The notes under the pieces are model-generated. The model was not told the DNA's origin. It saw only the letters and a list, made by a program, of their open reading frames with translations, and made no database searches. The position numbers were made by a program, and so were the translations under genes. From contig MKUE01000099.1 in assembly GCA_001897675.1 (NCBI GenBank), positions 1 through 64,000 on the forward strand: a stretch of DNA of 64,000 nt, given 5' to 3'. Positions 32,090 to 40,767 of the stretch are shown piece after piece; positions within the stretch are counted from its first letter, which is position 1; each line of letters opens with the position of its first letter. Source of the stretch: Thiobacillus sp. 65-1059 (GTDB lineage: Bacteria > Pseudomonadota > Gammaproteobacteria > Burkholderiales > Thiobacillaceae).

Positions 32090-33463
32090 GTGAAAATCAT
32101 CATCCTCGGTGCCGGCCAGGTCGGCTCCAACCTGGCGGAAAGCCTGGTTGCCGAAGACAACGACATCACCGTCGTCGACCTCGATATCTCGCGCCTGGCG
32201 CTGCTGCAGGACCGCTTCGACCTGCGCACCGTGCGCGGCCACGCGGCGCACCCCTCGATCCTGAAGCAGGCCGGCGCCGAAGACGCGGACATGCTGGTCG
32301 CCGTCACCCAGAGCGACGAAACCAATCTGGTGGCATGCCGCATCGCGTCCACCCTGTTCAACGTCCCCACGCGCATCGCGCGTATCCGTTCCAATGATTT
32401 CCTGGGGCAGGAAGCGGATTTTCTGGCCGAGCATTTCGGGGTCGACGACGTCATCAGCCCCGAACAGGAGGTGACCGACACCCTGCGCCGCCTGATCGAG
32501 CACCCCGAGGCGCTGCAGGTGCTCGACTTTGCCGAGGGCAAGGTGCGGCTGGTGGCGGTGCGCGCCTATCACGGCGGTCCCCTGATGGGGCACGAACTGC
32601 AGGACATCAAGCGCCGCATGCCGAATCTGGAATGCCGGATCCCGGCGATCTACCGTCGCGACCGCGGCATCGTCCCCACGGGGATCACGGTGATCGAGCC
32701 GGGCGACGAGGTGTTTTTCCTGGCGCGCAGGCAGGACATCCCCACCGTGATGCGCGAGCTGCGCCGCATGGAACGCCGGGTCAGGCGCGTGATGATCGCC
32801 GGCGGCGGCAACATCGGGCGGCGGCTGGCGGCCGCGCTGGAGCGCAGCTACGAGGTCAAGCTGATCGACCACAACAAGACCACCTGCACGCTGCTGGCCG
32901 AGCAGTTGCACCGTACCCTGGTGCTGCAAGGCGACGCCACCGACGAGGCCTTGCTGGAGCAGGAGAACATCGGGTCGATGGACGTGTTCTGCGCGCTCAC
33001 CAACGACGACGAGGACAACATCATGTCCGCCCTGCTGGCCAAGCGCATGGGCGCGCAGCGGGTGATTGCCCTGATCAACCGCTCGGCCTACGTCAACCTG
33101 GTGCAGGGCGGCGAAATCGACATCGCCATCTCGCCGGCGCAGGCCACGGTCGGCCCGCTGCTGTCGAAGATCCGCCGCGGCGACATGGCGGCGGTGCATT
33201 CATTGCGGCGTGGCGCTGCCGAAGTGCTCGAGGTCGTCATCCACGGCGACCTCAAAACCTCGAAGGTGGTGGGGCGCCGCATCGGCGATGTGGCCCTGCC
33301 GGAAGGGGCGGCGATTGCCGCCATCATCCGCGGCGAGGAGGTGCTGATCGCCCATCACGATACCCTGATCGAGGCGGAGGACCACCTCATCGTGTTTGCG
33401 CTCAACAAGCGCATCATCCCCAAGGTGGAAAAGCTGTTCCAGGTCGGCTTCGGGTTTTTCTAG
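32090..33463 (+). CDS. trkA: Trk system potassium transporter regulatory subunit TrkA
   Basis: Peripheral NAD-binding subunit gating the TrkH potassium channel. Two RCK/TrkA-N repeats are visible: KIIILGAGQVGSNLAESL at the start and RRVMIAGGGNIGRRLAAALER about residue 230, each followed by a TrkA-C like region; 457 residues is the standard length. Start is GTG at 32090, 15 bases after ntrX. It is followed at about 150 bases by trkH, so the two form one potassium uptake unit downstream of ntrYX. Confidence 0.95.
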   Translation: MKIIILGAGQVGSNLAESLVAEDNDITVVDLDISRLALLQDRFDLRTVRGHAAHPSILKQAGAEDADMLVAVTQSDETNLVACRIASTLFNVPTRIARIRSNDFLGQEADFLAEHFGVDDVISPEQEVTDTLRRLIEHPEALQVLDFAEGKVRLVAVRAYHGGPLMGHELQDIKRRMPNLECRIPAIYRRDRGIVPTGITVIEPGDEVFFLARRQDIPTVMRELRRMERRVRRVMIAGGGNIGRRLAAALERSYEVKLIDHNKTTCTLLAEQLHRTLVLQGDATDEALLEQENIGSMDVFCALTNDDEDNIMSALLAKRMGAQRVIALINRSAYVNLVQGGEIDIAISPAQATVGPLLSKIRRGDMAAVHSLRRGAAEVLEVVIHGDLKTSKVVGRRIGDVALPEGAAIAAIIRGEEVLIAHHDTLIEAEDHLIVFALNKRIIPKVEKLFQVGFGFF

Positions 33464-33616
33464 ATGCAGCCCATGCGGCGCCCGGTGCCTGCTGCCCTGG
33501 CCCGGACGATTCCGGCCCTTCCCGCCGCGCGGCCAGGCGGCATGCGGTCCGGCGTGCCGGAGGCAATGCGCTGGTAACATCGCGCGCATGCCGAGTCCGG
33601 TTTGGCGAAACGTCCA

Positions 33617-35074
33617 ATGTCACAAATACTGCCTGTCGTCCACATCCTGTCGAAAGTGCTGATGCTGTTCGCTTTCGCCTTTCTGCTGCCGCTGGGCGTT
33701 TCCACTGCGCTCGACGACGGAGCGCAGTTCGCTTACAAGCAGGCCATCCTGACGGCGTTCCTCTCCGGGGCGGGGCTCTGGCTGCTGTCGCGCCGCGGCA
33801 AGCGCGAACTGCAAACGCGCGACGGCTTCCTGCTGGTGGCGATGATCTGGACCGTGCTGCCGGTGTTTTCGACGATCCCGCTGCTGGCCTACATGCCGGA
33901 ACTGGGTTTCACCGATGCCTATTTCGAAGCCGTCTCGGGTTTGACGGCGACCGGGGCCACCGTGCTCTCGGGGCTGGACGCTCTGCCGCCCTCGATCAAT
34001 ATCTGGCGCACCGAAATGCACTGGCTGGGCGGCATGGGCGTGATCGTGCTGGTGGTGGCCGTGCTGCCGATGCTGGGGGTCGGCGGACGCCAGATGTTCA
34101 AGGCGGAAACGCCGACGCCGATGAAGGACAGCAAGCTCACGCCGCGCATGGCCGAAACCGCCAAGGGGCTGTGGCAGGTCTATGTTCTGGTCACGCTGAT
34201 GTGCATGGGGGCGTTGTGGGCGGGCGGCATGAACTGGATCGACGCGGTGGTGCATGGCTTCAGCGTGATGGGGCTGGGCGGCATGTCGTCGCACGATGCC
34301 AGCATCGGCTACTTCGACTCCGTGCTGCTCGAAATCATCATCATGGTGTTCGCGCTGATCGCGGGCATCAGCTTTTCCACCCACTTCATGGCTTTGCGCA
34401 CCCGCAGCCTGCTGGCCTACCGCTTCGATGCGGAAATTCGCTGGTATTTTACGGTGCTGGGCGTCAGCGTTGCCGGCGTCACCGGCTACCTGTGGCTGAA
34501 GGGCGTTTACCCTGAACTGCCGGATGCCCTGCGCTACGTTTCGTTCAACACCGTTTCGGTGGCCACCACGCTCGGGTTTTCCAACACCGACTACAACGCC
34601 TGGCCGTATTTCGCCCCGCTGTGGATGCTGTTTCTGTCGAGCTTCTGCGCCAGCTCCAGCTCCACCGGCGGCGGCATCAAGATGATGCGCGCCATGCTGC
34701 TCTGCAAGCAGCTTTACCGCGAGCTGGTCAAGCTGGTGCATCCTCACGCCGAAATCCACACCAAGATCGGCGCGCATGCGGTGCCCAACAAGATCATCTA
34801 TGCCGTGCTGGCGTTTTTCTTCGTCTATATTGCCTGCATCGTCGTCTTCACGTTTCTGCTGTCCGCGTCCGGACTCGACGTCTTCAGCGCCTTGACCGCC
34901 GTCGTTGCCATGATCAACAACACCGGACCGGGCCTGGGCCAGGTCGGTCCCGCCAGCAACTTCGCCGCGCTGAACGATTTCCAGATCTGGGTGTGCTGCT
35001 TCGCCATGCTGCTCGGGCGGCTGGAATTGTTCACCCTTTTGGTGGTGCTGACGCCGGCGTTCTGGAGGAAGTGA
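33617..35074 (+). CDS. trkH: Trk system potassium channel subunit TrkH
   Basis: Inner-membrane K+ channel subunit working with TrkA. Many transmembrane segments with the selectivity-filter repeats of the Trk/Ktr/HKT family, seen as SGLTATGATVLSGL, SVMGLGGMSSHDA, NTVSVATTLGFSNTDYN and AMINNTGPGLGQVG, plus SSSTGGGIKMMR near the middle. The ATG at 33617 is chosen; the track uses a TTG at 33602. 485 residues. The stop overlaps the next start (TGATG). Confidence 0.94.
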   Translation: MSQILPVVHILSKVLMLFAFAFLLPLGVSTALDDGAQFAYKQAILTAFLSGAGLWLLSRRGKRELQTRDGFLLVAMIWTVLPVFSTIPLLAYMPELGFTDAYFEAVSGLTATGATVLSGLDALPPSINIWRTEMHWLGGMGVIVLVVAVLPMLGVGGRQMFKAETPTPMKDSKLTPRMAETAKGLWQVYVLVTLMCMGALWAGGMNWIDAVVHGFSVMGLGGMSSHDASIGYFDSVLLEIIIMVFALIAGISFSTHFMALRTRSLLAYRFDAEIRWYFTVLGVSVAGVTGYLWLKGVYPELPDALRYVSFNTVSVATTLGFSNTDYNAWPYFAPLWMLFLSSFCASSSSTGGGIKMMRAMLLCKQLYRELVKLVHPHAEIHTKIGAHAVPNKIIYAVLAFFFVYIACIVVFTFLLSASGLDVFSALTAVVAMINNTGPGLGQVGPASNFAALNDFQIWVCCFAMLLGRLELFTLLVVLTPAFWRK

Positions 35075-35397
35075 TGTCTGCCATCGACAATTTTGAAGCC
35101 ATGCTGGCGCAAGGGCGCGACAATGCCCTGCTGCGGTTCTCGCTGGGCAGCGAATACCTCAAGCAGGGCGACGCCGCCCGTGCCGCCGAGCACCTGCGGC
35201 GCGCGGTCGAACACGACGCGCAGTATTCCGCCGCCTGGAAACTGCTGGGCAAGGCGCTCACCGACAGCGCAGCCTGGAGCGAGGCGCTGGCCGCGTACCG
35301 GCAGGGCATCGCGGTGGCCGAGGCGCGCGGCGACAAGCAGGCGGCCAGGGAAATGGGCGTATTTGCACGGCGAATCGAGAAGCAGCTGCAGCCTTAG
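35074..35397 (+). CDS. TPR-repeat protein
   Basis: A 107-residue soluble protein with about two to three tetratricopeptide repeats: [59 protein letters not shown]. It ends with a basic tail. TPR proteins mediate protein contacts; no enzyme activity expected. Its ATG overlaps the trkH stop by TGATG, so it is coupled to the potassium operon, though a role there is not established. In the ORF track it is hidden inside a longer out-of-frame ORF. Confidence 0.88.
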   Translation: MSAIDNFEAMLAQGRDNALLRFSLGSEYLKQGDAARAAEHLRRAVEHDAQYSAAWKLLGKALTDSAAWSEALAAYRQGIAVAEARGDKQAAREMGVFARRIEKQLQP

Positions 35398-35533
35398 AAT
35401 GGACGTTGACCGCTCGCCGCCCTGGCGGGGCCGGTCTGCCCGGTTCGTCGCCGGGCTGAAGTCCGCGGGTGCGCCCAACGGCCGTTTCCAGGTTGAGTTA
35501 GAATCCGGCGATCAACTTTTTCAGGAGCAGCAA

Positions 35534-35809
35534 ATGACGCGGATGGTGAATTGTGTGAAGCTTGGGCGCGAAGCCGAAGGTCTGGCCTTCCAGCCGGTGC
35601 CGGGGGACCTGGGCAAGAAGATTTTCGAGAACGTGTCGAAAGAAGCCTGGGCGGGCTGGCAGCGCCACCAGACCATGCTGATCAACGAAAACCGCCTCAA
35701 TCTGGCCGACCCGCAGGCACGCAGCTATTTGATGGAACAAATGGAGCGCTACTTCTTTGGCGGCGGCAATGTCGATACCGCCGCAGGCTACGTTCCGCCG
35801 GCCCGGTAA
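35534..35809 (+). CDS. yggX: Probable Fe(2+)-trafficking protein YggX
   Basis: Small cytoplasmic protein linked to iron-sulfur cluster protection from oxidative damage. The 91-residue product [57 protein letters not shown]...YFFGGG has the family's conserved Cys7 and the W..W core, and full length. It has a good AGGAGCAGCAA leader before the ATG at 35534. The track ORF is longer only because of an artefactual head. Followed by a large palindrome shared with the convergent phoU. Confidence 0.95.
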   Translation: MTRMVNCVKLGREAEGLAFQPVPGDLGKKIFENVSKEAWAGWQRHQTMLINENRLNLADPQARSYLMEQMERYFFGGGNVDTAAGYVPPAR

Positions 35810-35816
35810 ACACGGC

Positions 35817-35868
35817 GCCGCACCCATGCAAACGGGCTCCCGCGGGAGCCCGTTTGCATGGGTGCGGC
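35817..35868. terminator. 52-base perfect palindrome between convergent yggX and phoU
   Basis: GCCGCACCCATGCAAACGGG (from 35817) is the start of a perfect inverted repeat with its centre at CCCGCGGG; each arm is 26 bases. It lies directly after the yggX stop and just before the phoU stop (35875), so both converging transcripts would fold into the same hairpin. There is no T-run. It resembles in style the 23-bp hairpin at 17974. Confidence 0.65.
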
Positions 35869-35874
35869 TGAAAA

Positions 35875-36576
35875 CTACAGCACTTCCTTTTCGATCTCCT
35901 CCAGCGAGGTGTGGCGCACGTCCTTGCCCTTGACCATGTAGACCACGTACTCCGACATGTTCTTGGCATGGTCGCCCATCCGCTCGATAGCCTTGGTGAC
36001 GAACAGGATGTCGATGAAAACCGAAATGGTGCGCGGGTCTTCCATCATGAAGGTGATGAGGTGGCGCAGGTTGAGGCGGAACTCCTCGTCCACCGACTGG
36101 TCCTGGCGCGCGATTTCCACCGCCAGGGTGGCATCCAGGCGGGCAAAGCCGTCGAGCGCCTTGCGCAGCATGTCGAGCACCAGATCGGCCATGTACTTGA
36201 CCTCGGTGAAGCGCGGCAGGCTGATGCGCTCGGACTGGTGGATCAGCCGGGACATGCGCGCGATCTTGGCGGCCTCGTCGCCGATGCGTTCGAGGTCGGT
36301 GATGGTCTTCACCACCATCATCACCATGCGCAGGTCGGACGCGGTGGGCTGGCGGCGCGCGATGATGTGGGTGCAGTCTTCGTCGATGGCGACTTCCAGC
36401 GCATTGACGTTGTGGTCGTTGGCCTCCACCTGGTTGGCCAGCTTCATGTCGCCCTTGGTGAGTGCTTCGATCGCGTTGATGATCTGCTCTTCGACCAGGC
36501 CGCCCATCTTCAGCACGTTGGCGCGCACGGCTTCCAGCTCGGCGTCGAATTGCTTGTAAGTGTGTTCAGTTAGCAT
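35875..36576 (-). CDS. phoU: Phosphate signalling protein PhoU
   Basis: Negative regulator of the phosphate regulon, mediating between the Pst transporter and the PhoR kinase. Two PhoU helical-bundle repeats: ELEAVRANVLKMGGLVEEQIINAIEALTKGD...DLRMVMMVVKTITDLERIGDEAAKIARM, and the second with DPRTISVFIDILFVTKAIERMGDHAKNMSEYVVYMVKGKDVRH, each with a metal-binding E..GDE/GDH signature. The ATG at 36576 follows GGAGAGGGCAAC and gives 233 residues; the track start lies upstream. pst genes are not adjacent. Confidence 0.95.
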   Translation of the reverse strand: MLTEHTYKQFDAELEAVRANVLKMGGLVEEQIINAIEALTKGDMKLANQVEANDHNVNALEVAIDEDCTHIIARRQPTASDLRMVMMVVKTITDLERIGDEAAKIARMSRLIHQSERISLPRFTEVKYMADLVLDMLRKALDGFARLDATLAVEIARQDQSVDEEFRLNLRHLITFMMEDPRTISVFIDILFVTKAIERMGDHAKNMSEYVVYMVKGKDVRHTSLEEIEKEVL

Positions 36577-36648
36577 CGTGTTGCCCTCTCCAGTAGTCCG
36601 CTTTTGATTATATGCCCCGCATTGTGACCATTGCATGCACGGCAGGTT

Positions 36649-37053
36649 TCACCGGGTGCTGAAGGGCAGTGCGTAACGCGTCCCGTCGATGTCGAGGTAC
36701 AGCACCCAGTCGCGCCGGCCGCTGACGCACGCAGGCAAGGTCACGGTTGCGCCAAACGCGCCGTCCGGGGCGGGGCGCAGGTCATAGCGGTTAAAGCCCA
36801 TGTCCATGCCGCTCATCTGCAGTTCCGCGCTGATCCGGCCGGCGCCCGGCGCGCGGACGCTCAGCTCGAAAGCCTCCAGCGGCGCCGGCTGCGACGAAAA
36901 GCGCAGGCGTGCGGTTGTGCCGCGGTGGTCGAACGCGCAGCCGGCCAGCGGGTCGGCGCAACTCACCGCCACCGCTGCGGCCGGACGCTTCAGCCAATAG
37001 CCGGCCGCTGCGATGGCCGCCAGCACGACAACCAGTATCAGCGCCCGCTTCAT
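36649..37053 (-). CDS. Small membrane-anchored protein of unknown function
   Basis: Not recognised. The 134-residue protein begins MKRALILVVVLAAIAAAGYWLKRP, a membrane anchor or uncleaved signal, followed by a beta-rich region with ADPLAGCAFDHRGTTARLRFSSQP, AELQMSGMDMGFNRYDLRPAPDGAFGATVTLPACVSGRRDWVLYLDIDGTRYALPF. The GMDMG motif and two cysteine pairs are notable. The true start (ATG at 37053) is well inside the track ORF and overlaps the stop of the Nudix/ThiE gene by ATGA, so it is coupled to it. Confidence 0.8.
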   Translation of the reverse strand: MKRALILVVVLAAIAAAGYWLKRPAAAVAVSCADPLAGCAFDHRGTTARLRFSSQPAPLEAFELSVRAPGAGRISAELQMSGMDMGFNRYDLRPAPDGAFGATVTLPACVSGRRDWVLYLDIDGTRYALPFSTR

Positions 37054-37991
37054 GTCCAGGCGCCCCGCAGCAGCGCCACACCGTGCGCGCCGTGCGACTG
37101 GGCCAGCGCCACGTCGTGGCGCTCCAGCCCGCCCAGCCCGTACACCGGGATCGGACTGGCGGCGGCCAGCTCGGCGAACCGGTCCCAGCCGAGCGTGGCC
37201 GCGCCCGGATGGGTGAGCGTGGGCAGCACCGGCGACAGCAGCGCAAAATCGGCCCCGATCGCGGCGGCATGCGCCAGCTCGGCAGCGTCGTGGCACGACA
37301 CCCCTAGCCATACGCAATCGGGACGCGCGGTCAATGCGGCGGCGGCGGCCGAATCCAGATGCACGCCGTCGGCGCCCGCCGCGCGCGCCAGTTCCGGACT
37401 GCCGTTGACCAGCACGCGCGCGCCATGCAGATGGGCGCGGCGCACGGTCGCCTGCGCGAGTTGCAGGCGCGTGTCCTGCGGCAGCGTCTTGTCGCGCAGC
37501 TGGATCAGCCGCAGGCCGTTATGCAGGGCGACATCCAGCCGCGCCAGGAAGGTATCGACGCCGAGCGACTCGGCGTGAGAAATCCCCAGCAGCGGCGGCA
37601 GCGACAGCGCCTTCAGGATCGGAAAGTTGGCGGGCAGCAGCGGCGTCACCTCGACCGCGTCGGGCAGCTGCCAGGAAAAAACCTGCCCTTCGCGCGGGTG
37701 CGGCTCGCCCTGCCATTCGAACACGCGAAAGAAATTCAGCCGCACCGTGGCATGCGGGTATTCGAACACCCGGGTGATCCAGCGGCAGGCGCGGGAAACG
37801 ACGATGCCGAGCTCCTCGTGCAGTTCGCGCGCCAGCGATTCGCCCAGCGATTCGCCCGGCTCCACCTTGCCGCCGGGGAATTCCCAGTAGCCCGCATAGA
37901 CCTTGCCCGGCGGCCGCTGCGCTAGCAGCACCCGGCCATCGGGCCGGGTCAGCACGGCCGCCACGACTTCCGTGATGGGCGGCGGGGTCAT
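37050..37991 (-). CDS. Nudix hydrolase (MutT-like) fused to thiamine-phosphate-synthase-like domain
   Basis: One 313-residue protein with two domains. Residues 1-130: Nudix box GGKVEPGESLGESLARELHEELG, preceded by VVAAVLTRPDGRVLLAQRPPGKVYAGYWEFP as in MutT, which removes 8-oxo-dGTP. Residues about 140-313: a ThiE/TenI-like TIM barrel with RLIQLRDKTLPQDTRLQLA, GVHLDSAAAAAL and DFALLSPVLPTLTHPGAATLGWDRF. This fusion is known in betaproteobacteria and may combine sanitation of oxidised nucleotides with thiamine-related chemistry, but the second domain's activity is unproven. Start and stop overlap both neighbours by ATGA. Confidence 0.88.
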   Translation of the reverse strand: MTPPPITEVVAAVLTRPDGRVLLAQRPPGKVYAGYWEFPGGKVEPGESLGESLARELHEELGIVVSRACRWITRVFEYPHATVRLNFFRVFEWQGEPHPREGQVFSWQLPDAVEVTPLLPANFPILKALSLPPLLGISHAESLGVDTFLARLDVALHNGLRLIQLRDKTLPQDTRLQLAQATVRRAHLHGARVLVNGSPELARAAGADGVHLDSAAAAALTARPDCVWLGVSCHDAAELAHAAAIGADFALLSPVLPTLTHPGAATLGWDRFAELAAASPIPVYGLGGLERHDVALAQSHGAHGVALLRGAWT

Positions 37992-38827
37992 CGCTTCCCC
38001 GCCCAGTCGCGCGCGAACTGCCACGCCACCCGGCCGTTGCGAGCGCCGCGTCCGAGCGACCACTGCAGGGCGGCCCGCCCGAACGCTTCGTCCGGCGTTG
38101 CGCCAAGGCGCTCGGCCCAGTGCCGGGCGATCGCCAGATAGGTTTCCTGGTCCATGCCGTGGAACGCCACCCACAGCCCGAAGCGGTCGGACAGCGAAAC
38201 CTTTTCCTCGGTCGCCTCGCCCGGATGCACCTCGCCGCCGAGATGTTTCGTTTCCAGGTTTTCCGCCATGTATTCCGGCATCAGGTGGCGGCGGTTGCTG
38301 GTGGCGTAGATCAGCACGTTGTCGGAGGGCCCCGCCAGCGAGCCGTCGAGCGCGGCCTTCAGGCTGGCGTAGCCGGCTTCGTGCTCGGCGAAAGTCAGGT
38401 CGTCGATGAAGACGATGAAGCGATAGTCGGCATCCGCCAGCAGCTCGAACAGGTCCGGCAGGCTCGGCAGCCCGGCCTTGTCGACCTCGATCAGGCGCAG
38501 CCCCTTCGCCGCGTATTTGGCGTGCACGGCCTTCACCAGCGAGGACTTGCCGCAGCCGCGCGCGCCGGTCAGCAGCACGTTGTTGGCGGGCCTGCCGGCG
38601 ACGAACTGGCGCGTGTTGGCGTCCACCCGCTGCTTCTGCTCGTCGATCGCCAGCAGGTCTTTCAATGCCGCCCGCTGCGGGTGCAGGATCGGCTTCAGTC
38701 CGCCGGCCTGCGCCGACCAGCGCGCGGCGCGCACGTTTTTCCAATCCAGCCCCGGAGCGGCGGCGGGGGGGTCGAGGCGGTCGAGCAGGCGTTCGATGCG
38801 GGGCAGGAGGGCGGCGAAATCGGTCAT
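37988..38827 (-). CDS. DUF815 family AAA ATPase
   Basis: A 279-residue cytoplasmic ATPase. Walker A is GARGCGKSS, preceded by RPANNVLLTG; Walker B is FIVFIDDLTF; sensor-like YATSNRRHLMP follows, along with the DUF815-typical EKVSLSDRFGLWVAFH. Function of this family is not well known. It forms an overlapping unit with the Nudix/ThiE gene and the small membrane protein (ATGA overlaps), a pairing seen in many Betaproteobacteria. The order suggests coexpression; whether the ATPase acts on the fusion protein is unknown. Confidence 0.9.
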   Translation of the reverse strand: MTDFAALLPRIERLLDRLDPPAAAPGLDWKNVRAARWSAQAGGLKPILHPQRAALKDLLAIDEQKQRVDANTRQFVAGRPANNVLLTGARGCGKSSLVKAVHAKYAAKGLRLIEVDKAGLPSLPDLFELLADADYRFIVFIDDLTFAEHEAGYASLKAALDGSLAGPSDNVLIYATSNRRHLMPEYMAENLETKHLGGEVHPGEATEEKVSLSDRFGLWVAFHGMDQETYLAIARHWAERLGATPDEAFGRAALQWSLGRGARNGRVAWQFARDWAGKR

Positions 38828-38962
38828 GCGGGGATTCTAGCCGCTTAGGAAAAATTTAGGTTTTCGCTAGCAAAGACTTATCAACGGGCGCCTGGCAATC
38901 CGCCTAAGCTGCCGGTCGCTCGGCGCATCGTGCGCCCCGCAACGAAACAGGAGAGTATTGCC

Positions 38963-39460
38963 ATGAAGACAACTTTGAAAATCGCCGGCGCGCTGCTTGC
39001 CGGCTGGGCCGGGCTGGCGGGGGCGCAGCCGCCCGCCGGCGACGCCGACATCCGCCACGGCCGCTATCTGATCCAGACCTCGGGCTGCAACGATTGCCAT
39101 ACCGTCGGCTACATGCAGAAAAACGGCCAGGTGCCCGAGGCCGAATGGCTGACCGGCGACGCGATGGGATGGCAGGGGCCGTGGGGCACGACTTACGCCA
39201 CCAATCTGCGCCTGCTGTTCCAGCAAGTGGACGAGCAGGCCTGGCTGGCGCGGGCACGCCAGCCGATGCGGCCGCCGATGCCGTCGCCGTCGCTGCGTGC
39301 CATGAGCGATGACGACCTCAGGGCGATCTACCGTTACGTGCGCAGCCTCGGCGTGAAGGGCTCGCCCGCGCCAGCCTACGTGCCGCCCGGCGGCAAGGTG
39401 GCGACGCCGTATTTCGATTTCACGCCGAAGAACCTGCCGCCGATGGCCAGCCAGCGCTAG
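38963..39460 (+). CDS. Periplasmic monoheme cytochrome c
   Basis: A 165-residue exported c-type cytochrome. Signal peptide MKTTLKIAGALLAGWAGLAGA, then YLIQTSGCNDCHTVG with one CxxCH haem site near residue 38, and possible axial ligand methionines in SLRAMSDDDLRAIYRYVRSLG, which is the typical class I C-terminal helix. There is a strong AGGAGAG leader before the ATG at 38963; the track start adds 11 residues. Its stop overlaps the convergent GAF-protein stop by 3-4 bases. Electron partner cannot be inferred. Confidence 0.9.
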   Translation: MKTTLKIAGALLAGWAGLAGAQPPAGDADIRHGRYLIQTSGCNDCHTVGYMQKNGQVPEAEWLTGDAMGWQGPWGTTYATNLRLLFQQVDEQAWLARARQPMRPPMPSPSLRAMSDDDLRAIYRYVRSLGVKGSPAPAYVPPGGKVATPYFDFTPKNLPPMASQR

Positions 39461-40767
39461 CTCATCGCGTGCAAGGCCAGCGGGCGGTCCAGCACCAGGC
39501 GAAAGCGGCCGCGTCCGGTCTTTTCCAGCGCGATGGCCGGGCAGCGTTCGGCGAGCCGGCGTTGCAGCAGGAGCAGCCGGGTTTCCAGGTTGTCGCCGCC
39601 GTCGGGCAGTGGCAGGCGCCGGTCGCGGCGCAGTTCGCGGTTGCAGAAATCGCGGCGGCCGCTTTGGGCGTGTTCGTTGAGCAGCGTCCACAGAATGCTG
39701 CCGGCGACGCCCTTGATGAGGTAGTCGTTGTCGATGAACACGCTGTGGTCATCGGGAAAGTAGCGCACCGCGAGCGGCGCGCCGGTGGGGGCTGGCGTGG
39801 CCGCGGCCGGCAGGGGCTCGGCATCGTCCGGCAGGGCCGCCAGCTGCGCGAGCAGCGCGGCGAGGTGGCGGCCATAGATCGCCAGCGCGTCCTCGTCGGC
39901 GTGGCTGAAGAAGGCATCGTGTTCGCTTTCGGCGTAGAGCACGCCCAGCAGGCGGTCGGCGTGCATGAGCGGCACCGCGATCTGGCTGTGCGGTTCGGCC
40001 AGCACCGGCAACGGGATGCGCGGCTCGTGCGGCGCGGCCGTGCGCAGCGCCGCATGGTAGGCGTAATCGCCGGTGCGGTGATTGATGCGGACGAGAATCC
40101 GCTCGTGCGCCGCCACGCCGATGATGCCCTTGCCCAGCGCCACCTCGGCGCCGATTCCGGAATGGCCGTAGCCCATGCTCGCCAGGGTGTAGAGCGACGC
40201 GCCGGTCTCGTCCAGCATCGTCAGGAGCGCGTGGCGGATGCCGAAGCCTGGCGTGAGCGCGGCGAGCGCACGGTCGGCCAGTTGTGCAAGTTCGTCGCAC
40301 GCGCCCAGATGGTCGAGGGTGCGGCGCAGGCGCAGCAGCGCATCGGGCGGCGGCGGCGCGGGCGGCAGGCGGTGATCGACCGCCTCGATGTCGAGCACCC
40401 GGTAGATGTCCGCGCCGCGCAGCACGAACACCTTGCCCATGCCGCTTTGCGCGGCGATGCCGGCGAGCTGTGCCTTCATGTATTGGAAAAGCGGTCCGCC
40501 GGTCTCGGTGCGCAAGTACTGCACGCGCAGACGGTAGTGGCGAAAGCTGCCCGGCTCGACCACCTGCACCTGCGCGTAAGGATGGGCGAGCACGTTCTCG
40601 CGCGTCTTGCTGAAAAACTGGTACGACAGCGCCACGTGTTCGGCGTCGACGTAATGCACCTGCGAGGCGTAGGCCACGTTGGGGGTGCCGTCCGGTGCGC
40701 AGGTAGCGATCACGGCGGGAATCGCGCCGTCGAGGCAGGCGCGCAGCGACTCCAGCGCGGGCTTCAT
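39457..40767 (-). CDS. Pyridoxamine-oxidase-like + GAF domain protein with C-terminal helix-turn-helix-like region
   Basis: A 436-residue protein, three parts. Residues 1-140: FMN-binding split-barrel of the pyridoxamine 5'-phosphate oxidase type (IPAVIATCAPDGTPNVAYASQVHYVDAEHVALSYQFFSKTRENVLAHPYAQVQVVEP). Residues about 170-320: GAF domain (DELAQLADRALAALTPGFGIRHALLTMLDE...IAVPLMHADRLLGVLYAESEH). Residues about 345-436: a region with VRYFPDDHSVFIDNDYLIKGVAGSILWTLL and ETRLLLLQRRLAERCPAIAL, resembling the winged-helix of transcription regulators. It overlaps the preceding gene by ATGA. Suggests a redox- or flavin-linked signalling protein. Confidence 0.8.
   Translation of the reverse strand: MKPALESLRACLDGAIPAVIATCAPDGTPNVAYASQVHYVDAEHVALSYQFFSKTRENVLAHPYAQVQVVEPGSFRHYRLRVQYLRTETGGPLFQYMKAQLAGIAAQSGMGKVFVLRGADIYRVLDIEAVDHRLPPAPPPPDALLRLRRTLDHLGACDELAQLADRALAALTPGFGIRHALLTMLDETGASLYTLASMGYGHSGIGAEVALGKGIIGVAAHERILVRINHRTGDYAYHAALRTAAPHEPRIPLPVLAEPHSQIAVPLMHADRLLGVLYAESEHDAFFSHADEDALAIYGRHLAALLAQLAALPDDAEPLPAAATPAPTGAPLAVRYFPDDHSVFIDNDYLIKGVAGSILWTLLNEHAQSGRRDFCNRELRRDRRLPLPDGGDNLETRLLLLQRRLAERCPAIALEKTGRGRFRLVLDRPLALHAMS

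Noticed and set aside
30710-33199. An 829-residue minus-strand ORF over ntrX and trkA
   Set aside because: Antisense to both genes; no domain-like content.
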